Shown here piece after piece: positions 24,798-32,515 of a DNA stretch of 32,515 nt. Below the pieces are notes generated by a model that had not been told where the DNA came from, ran no database searches, and saw nothing but the letters and a program-made list of their open reading frames with translations. The position numbers and the translations under genes were made by a program. Source of the stretch: Bdellovibrionales bacterium. GTDB lineage: Bacteria > Bdellovibrionota > UBA1018 > JADZFF01. Numbering within the stretch: the first letter of the stretch is position 1; each line of letters opens with the position of its first letter. Location of the stretch: the NCBI GenBank assembly GCA_020850015.1, contig JADZFF010000118.1, positions 1 through 32,515 of the forward strand, given 5' to 3'.

Positions 24798-24826
24798 CTG
24801 ACAAGGCGAAGCGCCGCTGTTAGCAT
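24798..24826 (+). promoter_or_regulatory. Candidate sigma-70 promoter for the beta-barrel-like protein gene
   Basis: CTGACA (24798-24803, five of six) is followed after exactly 17 bases by TAGCAT (24821-24826, four of six). Transcription would begin near 24833, just upstream of the AAGGAG ribosome site at 24846-24851. This suggests the following genes are transcribed separately from the importer. Confidence 0.45.
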
Positions 24827-24864
24827 GGAGGGCGGTCCATCTCACTCAATGAAGGAGCTCTTTC

Positions 24865-25641
24865 ATGAATCCGTTCCGGATCCGTTGGGCGGCCCTGGCC
24901 GCGTTTCTTGCGCTTTTTTCCACGCAGGCCGGCGCTGCTGGTTTCGGGAACCTCGAAGACCTCAGCACCTTGGACCAGGATGAGGTCGATGCCCTCCTGA
25001 AAACGGTGGGCGAAGGCACCGCGCACAAAAGCTACGCTGGAGCCGCCACGCTGGGCTTGGCCCTCGGCATCGAGCTCGGCGTGGACGTCGCGCTGATTTC
25101 GCCCTCTTCCGAGTTCAAGCAGCTGATCACCGAGATCTCCGGCGGAAGCGCGCCGGATCCGCTGCCATTCCCGCGGTTCCATCTGCGTAAGGGTCTCCCG
25201 GGGAATTTCGATTTCGGGTTCGCCATTCTTCCCAAGTCCGGCAATCCCGGCGAAGAGATCGGCAGCTGGGCTGTCGAGGCCCAGTGGGCGCCCATCTCGA
25301 TGAAAAACGGCCTCAGCGTCGCGGGCCGAGTGAGCTACAGCAGCTCTGACGTCGCCTACTTCTCCACGAGCACCTTCGCGCTCGAAGGGTTGGGATCCTT
25401 CAAAATGGGGCCCCTCGAGCCTTACATGGGGCTGGGCATGAACTTCACCTCGGGCTCTCTGGCCGTCGACGACGCCACGAACCCCCTGCCCGGGGACGTC
25501 GAAGGCGAAGGCACCTACGTCACGCCCAAGATCTACTTCGGTCTTTCGCTCAAGCTCCTGATTCTCAAGTTCGTGGGTCAGTACGACATCAACGCCTCCG
25601 GAAACAATAGCTTCGGGCTGCGCGCGGCGCTGAGCTTCTGA
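24865..25641 (+). CDS. Outer-membrane beta-barrel-like protein
   Basis: The 258-residue protein has a signal peptide (RWAALAAFLALFSTQAGA, cleavage near Ala25) and an excellent ribosome site, AAGGAG. From about residue 55 it alternates hydrophobic and polar residues in strand-sized runs (AATLGLALGIELGVDVALIS, GNFDFGFAILP, GSWAVEAQWAPI, YVTPKIYFGLSLKLLI) with Gly-rich turns. It ends in LRAALSF, the C-terminal Phe expected for barrel proteins recognised by the BAM machinery. Eight to ten strands would fit the length. No specific family is named with confidence. It lies 20 bp upstream of a lipoprotein gene, and the two are probably cotranscribed. Confidence 0.75.
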   Translation: MNPFRIRWAALAAFLALFSTQAGAAGFGNLEDLSTLDQDEVDALLKTVGEGTAHKSYAGAATLGLALGIELGVDVALISPSSEFKQLITEISGGSAPDPLPFPRFHLRKGLPGNFDFGFAILPKSGNPGEEIGSWAVEAQWAPISMKNGLSVAGRVSYSSSDVAYFSTSTFALEGLGSFKMGPLEPYMGLGMNFTSGSLAVDDATNPLPGDVEGEGTYVTPKIYFGLSLKLLILKFVGQYDINASGNNSFGLRAALSF

Positions 25642-25661
25642 GCTGGGAAAGGGACGCGAAG

Positions 25662-26651
25662 ATGAAGGCTTCGGGAAAAATAGCCGCGCTCACGGCAGTG
25701 GCGGGTCTGGCGCTTGGGCTCTCGGGCTGCGACGCTGAGACCAAGGAGGCGGCGGAGACGCTGTTCGTGAAGATCGCTCGCTCGCTCGGGCTGAAGGTGG
25801 AGCGTAAGGGCCAGGAGCCGGCCGAGAAGCCCACGGCGGGCAAAGAGGGCGCCGAGGGCGACCTGACCTCCGCCAACGCCAAGAAATCGAAAGAGCACGC
25901 GGAGCTCCTCCAGGAGGTGTTCCGCGTGGTGTACATCCGCGACGTCCAGGACAACGCGGAGTTCGGTAGCCTGGTGGATACCCTGAATCAGGGCGCTTCG
26001 CTCGAAGGCATCTACAACGGCCTCACGCACTCGGCGGTCTACCGCAAGCTCGAGATCGCCAACCCGAGCGCCACGCCGCGGGCGCTGAGCGCCTTCGGCG
26101 AGGAGCTCGCGCGTCTTACGCTGGAGCTGGCGCGCCCGACGAAGTTTGATCCCTCGTCGGCCAAGCCGCTCGCTACCCCGGTGCAGCCGGGCCTGAGCGA
26201 GGAGGAAGAGACGAAACAGGAGGCGGACGCGAACGTGATCGACTTCGGTTCCGCCCCCGAGGCTGAAGAGCCTCCGCCGGCAGCCAAAGCCAAGGCCGAC
26301 GACGAAGAGGTTCCCGCAGGCCCCAAGCCCCCGCTCGAGGAGCTTGCCGCCGAGTACTCTAGAGCCTTCGTGGGCGCCTCCATCTTCACGCTCAAGCGCA
26401 TCCTCGGCGACGAGGCCCTGAAGGTGATGGCGGTGAAGCAGGAGTACCGGGAGAAATTCGCGCTTTGGTACTCGAACTGGGTCCTGGCCATGGCCGCGCA
26501 CGGCGTGGATTTCGGGATCGCGCTCCGCAACAAGGCTGACTCCGACCTCCATTACGCCTGGGCGCTCAAGGCCTCGCAGGACCGCTTGCAGTGGGAAGTG
26601 CTTAACCGCCTGCACCGGCTGATGAACGACGCGAACCAGAAGCGGGATTAG
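25662..26651 (+). CDS. Lipoprotein of unknown function
   Basis: The 329-residue protein has a clear lipoprotein signal: KIAALTAVAGLALGLSGC, lipobox LSGC with Cys23. A charged linker (about 50-80) leads to a helical block near 80-130 (ELLQEVFRVVYIRDVQDNAE and the following GSLVDTL) that faintly recalls DUF4214-type repeats. A long acidic, Pro/Ala-rich low-complexity stretch follows (about 175-225), then a second helical domain (LEELAAEYSRAFVGASIFTL to the end). The acidic linker may let the C-terminal domain reach across the periplasm. The stop overlaps the convergent cpaF stop by 4 bp (TTAG). I do not recognise a family. Confidence 0.75.
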   Translation: MKASGKIAALTAVAGLALGLSGCDAETKEAAETLFVKIARSLGLKVERKGQEPAEKPTAGKEGAEGDLTSANAKKSKEHAELLQEVFRVVYIRDVQDNAEFGSLVDTLNQGASLEGIYNGLTHSAVYRKLEIANPSATPRALSAFGEELARLTLELARPTKFDPSSAKPLATPVQPGLSEEEETKQEADANVIDFGSAPEAEEPPPAAKAKADDEEVPAGPKPPLEELAAEYSRAFVGASIFTLKRILGDEALKVMAVKQEYREKFALWYSNWVLAMAAHGVDFGIALRNKADSDLHYAWALKASQDRLQWEVLNRLHRLMNDANQKRD

Positions 26652-28015
26652 CCGAAGTAGTTGTTCGGGATGTCGATCCCGTGATCGTGGATGCGTTCCA
26701 GGATGCGGGGAACGAGCCCCAGGGTTTTGAAGCGGCCCTTCGCGCCCGTCGGATCGGCGGGATCAGGTTCGAAGACGAAGATGTCCTGCATGGTGATCAT
26801 CTCGGTTTCCATCCCCGTGAGCTCGGAGATGGCTGTAACGCGGCGGTGGCCGCTCCGGAAGCGCTGAACCTGGATCACGAGATCCAGGGCACGCACGATC
26901 TGCTGCCGGATGGCTTTGATGGGCAGCTCGTAACCGGCCATCATGCAGAGGGTCTCGACGCGCATGAGCGCGTCGCGCGGGGTGTTGGCGTGGATGGTGG
27001 TCATGGAACCCTCGTGGCCCGTATTCATCGCTTGAAGCATGTCCAGCGCCTCGGCGCCTCTGCACTCGCCGATCAGGATGCGGTCCGGGCGCATGCGTAG
27101 GGCGTTCGCCACGAGATGCGTGGAGGTGATGGCGCTGGAGGTGGCGCTCGCGGGGCGCGTCTGCATGCGCACGCTGTTCTCCTGGGATACGAGAAGCTCC
27201 GGCGTATCCTCGATGGAGACGATGCGCTCGCCCTTCGGGATCAACCCGATCATGGCGTTCATGAGCGTCGTTTTTCCTGAACCCGTGCCGCCGGAAATCA
27301 GGATGTTCGCCTTCGACACCACGCAGGCGTTCAGGAAGTAGGCCATGCGCTGGCTCAGGGTGCCGCGGGCGATCAGCTCCTCAGCGGTGTGCCGCCTCGG
27401 GAACTTCCGGATCGTCACGCAGGGACCGGCCGTGGTGATGGGCGGCCCCACGATGTTCACGCGGGAGCCGTCCGCCAGCGCGAGGTCGACGTAGGGGGAC
27501 TCGGGCGAGAGAACCCGCCCGCTCACGTCGAGAACGTTGCGCACGATGCGGTTCACCTCGTCGATCGTGGAGAGAGTGAGCCCGGAATAGGACATGCGGC
27601 CTTCCTTCTCCACCATCACGTTGCGCACGTCGTTGATCATCACCTCGGTGATGTTCGGGTCGCGCATCAGGGGTGCGAGCGGGCCGAAATCGGGCATGCG
27701 GTGGTGAGCTGGAAGCGTCTGGGCCTGAGGGAGGATCTGGGACTGAGGAAGGGGGGGGCGCTGCTGCGGGGAAACCGTGGGCGCCGGTGGCGCGGAGCCC
27801 GGGAAGGGAAGCGCGCTCGCCGGCATCACCACGCGCGGGGGCGCGGCCTTCACGCCAGGGCGTGCGCTCAGCCCGGGATCCGTGGGCTCCTCGTGGGTGT
27901 CGCCCAGGCGCGGAGAGTCCTCGATCTCCGGCACTTCGCCCTCATCCGTCAAGGACTTGCCTGCCGGGTTATCCAGCGGGGGAGGAAAGTTTCGTTTGGG
28001 CGCGGCCGGGCTCAA
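26648..28015 (-). CDS. cpaF: CpaF/TadA-type secretion ATPase
   Basis: The 455-residue protein is a hexameric ATPase of the type II/IV secretion superfamily that normally drives Flp/Tad pilus assembly. The conserved core has [20 protein letters not shown] near 117, [16 protein letters not shown], Walker [10 protein letters not shown] (242-250), the Asp box SIEDTPEL, the Walker B region [19 protein letters not shown] and the His box [14 protein letters not shown]. The first ~110 residues are Pro/Gln-rich and probably disordered; the last ~30 residues extend past the usual core. The best start is TTG 28015, with GTAGGAGAGG about ten bases upstream; no ATG lies nearby. No other Tad/Cpa genes are in the window, so its partners are elsewhere or it serves another system. 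Confidence 0.92.
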   Translation of the reverse strand: MSPAAPKRNFPPPLDNPAGKSLTDEGEVPEIEDSPRLGDTHEEPTDPGLSARPGVKAAPPRVVMPASALPFPGSAPPAPTVSPQQRPPLPQSQILPQAQTLPAHHRMPDFGPLAPLMRDPNITEVMINDVRNVMVEKEGRMSYSGLTLSTIDEVNRIVRNVLDVSGRVLSPESPYVDLALADGSRVNIVGPPITTAGPCVTIRKFPRRHTAEELIARGTLSQRMAYFLNACVVSKANILISGGTGSGKTTLMNAMIGLIPKGERIVSIEDTPELLVSQENSVRMQTRPASATSSAITSTHLVANALRMRPDRILIGECRGAEALDMLQAMNTGHEGSMTTIHANTPRDALMRVETLCMMAGYELPIKAIRQQIVRALDLVIQVQRFRSGHRRVTAISELTGMETEMITMQDIFVFEPDPADPTGAKGRFKTLGLVPRILERIHDHGIDIPNNYFG

Positions 28016-28272
28016 GAGTCAGACACCTCTCCTACTCGATCGGATCATGTGCGGAGAAGACTTGAATACGATCTCCGGAACTCAGCGAAAATTGCCGGAT
28101 ACGCTCCAGGTATCGCGAGCCCGAGTCCGATCGAGCCGCTCGGGCGATCGGCAGACATTTGACGATAATGGAAATCAGCACCGCCACCGATGGCCGGGCA
28201 AAGCGTGCCGCAGTACTGGTGGTGCACGCGCATGCGCTTCGGCATAGCCCAGCCGTGCTATTTTGGAGAGGG
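28016..28272. other. Intergenic region between cpaF and clpS with an inverted repeat
   Basis: The region separates divergent genes and must hold both promoters, but I find no clear sigma-70 pair. GCCCGAG (28119-28125) and CTCGGGC (28139-28145) form a seven-base inverted repeat around a 13-base loop. An upstream extension of the clpS frame to 28159 exists but has no similarity to ClpS. Confidence 0.3.
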
Positions 28273-28608
28273 GTGGCTGAGCGTCCGAAATCGCAGGAAT
28301 CCGAGCCGGGTCAGGGCGCTGTCGCCGTCGAGACGGCGCGTCCCAAGGTCGCCGAGCCGAAGAAGCACGCGGTCGTCCTGCACAACGACGACTACACGAC
28401 GATGGAGTTCGTCGTGGAGGTGCTGGAGCGTTACTTTCAGAAGACCGCCGAGCAGGCAACGGCGGTGATGTTGGCGGTGCATCAGGCGGGCAAGGGCGTG
28501 GCGGGAGTGTACACCTTCGAGATCGCGGAGACGAAGGTGGCGCAGGTCACGCAACATGCGAGATCCCGGGGCTTTCCGCTGCGTTGCACGGCGGAACCGC
28601 TCGATTGA
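28273..28608 (+). CDS. clpS: ClpS, adaptor of the ClpAP protease
   Basis: The 111-residue protein is the N-end-rule adaptor that delivers substrates with bulky N-terminal residues to ClpA. A variable ~33-residue tail leads to the conserved domain: [20 protein letters not shown], then [20 protein letters not shown] and IAETK, and finally [13 protein letters not shown]. The Asn-Asp pair in HNDD and the His in AVHQAG are the known contacts for the substrate amino terminus. I chose GTG 28273, with GGAGAG four bases upstream, because it gives the normal family length. It precedes clpA by 44 bp. Confidence 0.93.
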   Translation: MAERPKSQESEPGQGAVAVETARPKVAEPKKHAVVLHNDDYTTMEFVVEVLERYFQKTAEQATAVMLAVHQAGKGVAGVYTFEIAETKVAQVTQHARSRGFPLRCTAEPLD

Positions 28609-28652
28609 CAGGCAAGAACGGGTGATCATCTTTAGTGTGAGGGAGGCGTGCC

Positions 28653-31142
<2,490 letters not shown>

Positions 31143-31191
31143 GGTCGTGAAGGTATTGTGATGTTCGCATCGGGCAGAACGGACGATTTGC

Positions 31192-32515
31192 GTGTCGACA
31201 GAAAATGATTCATTCTCATTTTCTGTGGGACCTGAGTTCGCAACAGTCGTAGCCGATCTGGATAGGGACTTCCTGAGGAGCGTCGAATCCGAGAGTGTCT
31301 GCCGCAAGGTCCGGCCCAGGGTGGCGGTCAGCGGACGCGAGGTGCTTGCGCTGCTCGCGAGCCGCGAGCCCGAGTACTGCGGCTTTTTCATCAACCCGAA
31401 GGTGTCGATCCCCTATGGGATCGCGGTGTTCCGCGCCTGCCGCACGCAGTTCCCTCGCGTGCCCCTCTACGCGCTCCTGGACCAGGGCGAATCCCTCCAG
31501 GGCGAGGCCGAGTTCAAGGATCTGGGCTTCTCCGGCGTCATGAACAAACCGGTCACCTACCGCGACATGATCCGCGAGGTGCGGCCCGATCTCGTGGAAT
31601 ACGAGTCCGTGGCGCGCTCCCCTGAGCGCGGGAGTACCGGTGCCGACGAGGAAGAGAACGCCGTCGACCTCGGAGCCGACGCGTTTCTCCCCATTCTCGC
31701 GAAAGACTTCCTCTCCGGTTCCGTGTCCCAGTTCGATGTCTTCGTTCAGCTTGGGCCGAGCCGATTCCTGAAGATCCTCCGATCTGGCGATGCCTTCGAT
31801 TCCGCCCGGGTGGAGAGCTACCTCAGCAAGGGAGTCACCCACTTCTTCGTCCGCCGGGAGGACCAGATCAGGCTCCTGGAGTTCACGGGCACCGTGGCGG
31901 CGGCGGTCATCGGGAACAAGACCCGTGTGGCGAGCATGGACATTGGCGGCACGGCGTCGCTCGCGCTCACCTACGGCGATCAGGTGCTCAAACACCTCCT
32001 GGGCGAGCGGGGGAAAAATCAGGTGGAGTATGCCCGGAAGTTCGCGAAGAGCCTTGAGTCTCTGGCCCCTCGTCTTCAGCGCGCCGCCGCGGGCACCGAG
32101 CTGCCAGGCGTGATCGATCGCATGCTGCAACACGACCACAGCGTGGCGATCTCGATGATGGCCTCGCTCTTCGCGCGGGAGATGCAGTTCGACTCCGATT
32201 CCGCCCTTCTCATGGTGGGCGTGGCATGCCTGCTTCACGACGTGGCGTTGCTGAAAAACTTTCCGGAGCTCGCGCATGAAGACGAATCCCGCATGTCCGA
32301 TGCGGAGCGTATCCGCTTCCGCAGCCATCCTCAGAAGGGCGCCCAGTACCTTCGGACCATGAAGGGCGTGATTCCGGAGGGTGTCCTCCAGGCGGTGGAG
32401 CAGCACCACGAAAGGCGCGACGGCAGCGGCTTTCCCAATGGGATGTCAGGGGGCTCCATCCAGAAGGTGGCCGAGATCATCGGTGTTTCGGAGGATCTGG
32501 TGCGCGCCTATGAAC
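31192..32515 (+). CDS. HD-GYP domain protein with degenerate receiver domain (3' end outside window)
   Basis: At least 441 residues are visible, in a frame open to the window edge. HD-GYP domains hydrolyse cyclic-di-GMP. Residues ~40-132 look like a CheY-type receiver, but the phosphoacceptor position reads GFFINPK (Asn68 in place of Asp), although the Lys in MNKPV (119) is kept; phosphorylation is unlikely. Residues 165-235 form a separate unrecognised module. The HD-GYP part has His at QHDHSVAISM (314-316 region), HD at 349-350 as LLHDVALL instead of the usual LLHDIGK, HP at 379-380, HHERRDGSGFP (405-415), with GFP for GYP, and QKVAEIIGVSE. I chose GTG 31192; the ribosome site is weak. It follows clpA by 49 bp. 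Confidence 0.85.
   Translation, partial: MSTENDSFSFSVGPEFATVVADLDRDFLRSVESESVCRKVRPRVAVSGREVLALLASREPEYCGFFINPKVSIPYGIAVFRACRTQFPRVPLYALLDQGESLQGEAEFKDLGFSGVMNKPVTYRDMIREVRPDLVEYESVARSPERGSTGADEEENAVDLGADAFLPILAKDFLSGSVSQFDVFVQLGPSRFLKILRSGDAFDSARVESYLSKGVTHFFVRREDQIRLLEFTGTVAAAVIGNKTRVASMDIGGTASLALTYGDQVLKHLLGERGKNQVEYARKFAKSLESLAPRLQRAAAGTELPGVIDRMLQHDHSVAISMMASLFAREMQFDSDSALLMVGVACLLHDVALLKNFPELAHEDESRMSDAERIRFRSHPQKGAQYLRTMKGVIPEGVLQAVEQHHERRDGSGFPNGMSGGSIQKVAEIIGVSEDLVRAYE
31199..31225 (+). repeat. Perfect 10 bp inverted repeat at the HD-GYP gene start
   Basis: CAGAAAATGA (31199-31208) and TCATTTTCTG (31216-31225) are exact inverted copies around TTCATTC. The repeat covers codons 3-12 if translation starts at GTG 31192, or ends at a second in-frame GTG (31225). 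It is far more AT-rich than its surroundings. It may be an operator or a start-proximal mRNA hairpin. Confidence 0.5.

Noticed and set aside
28159-28272. Longer ClpS starting upstream
   Set aside because: The extra 38 residues do not resemble ClpS and the ribosome site fits GTG 28273.
31199-31225. Fur box upstream of the HD-GYP gene
   Set aside because: The half-sites look similar to Fur hexamers but the spacing does not match the 19-base consensus.
31216-32409. 397-residue open frame on the minus strand
   Set aside because: The plus strand encodes a clear HD-GYP protein over the same bases; the antisense product is rich in His/Arg/Leu in the way shadow frames are.

Overview
The window is high-GC chromosomal DNA from a Gram-negative bacterium. 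Signs of an outer membrane are lipobox-bearing lipoproteins, a beta-barrel-like protein ending in Phe, a periplasmic lytic transglycosylase and SppA. PilZ and HD-GYP cyclic-di-GMP proteins, a bacterial-enhancer-like AAA+ protein, an XRE regulator with a tail resembling the TIGR02147 group, a CpaF-type ATPase and ClpS/ClpA suggest a deltaproteobacterial-grade lineage such as Bdellovibrionota or Myxococcota. That placement is inference. Genes are tightly packed, with three convergent pairs whose ends overlap.

Region 1 (1-8.8 kb) is mostly envelope genes: the end of a possible beta-barrel protein, a von Willebrand A lipoprotein, a lytic transglycosylase overlapping a membrane PilZ protein, an ElaA-type acetyltransferase, a DUF819 membrane protein, and a two-gene unit of secreted proteins with a near-consensus promoter. 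The larger of these two may have a lipid-binding TULIP-like fold.

Region 2 (8.8-11.8 kb) is the least ordinary. It holds an sppA gene broken by a frameshift with an apparent small deletion, a 44-residue exported peptide with a perfect ribosome binding site, a 103-residue orphan protein, a strong GUAA-capped hairpin and a 305 bp element bounded by perfect 42 bp inverted repeats.

Region 3 (11.8-18 kb) has a saccharopine-dehydrogenase-like oxidoreductase, a large coiled-coil protein divergent from mutS2, then a SprT-like zinc protein and a small membrane-anchored protein.

Region 4 (18-20.2 kb) is a divergent regulator pair: an AAA+ protein related to sigma-54 activators but lacking the GAFTGA loop and the Walker B acidic pair, and an XRE-type regulator. 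Mirrored 9 bp sites sit between them. Region 5 (20.3-24.8 kb) is a complete BmpA-type nucleoside ABC importer with overlapping genes, followed by a beta-barrel-like protein, a lipoprotein and a cpaF gene with a TTG start.

Region 6 (28.2-32.5 kb) holds clpS-clpA and a truncated HD-GYP protein with an atypical receiver domain. Cyclic-di-GMP proteins occur at both ends of the window. I saw no tRNA, rRNA, CRISPR array or intact transposase.
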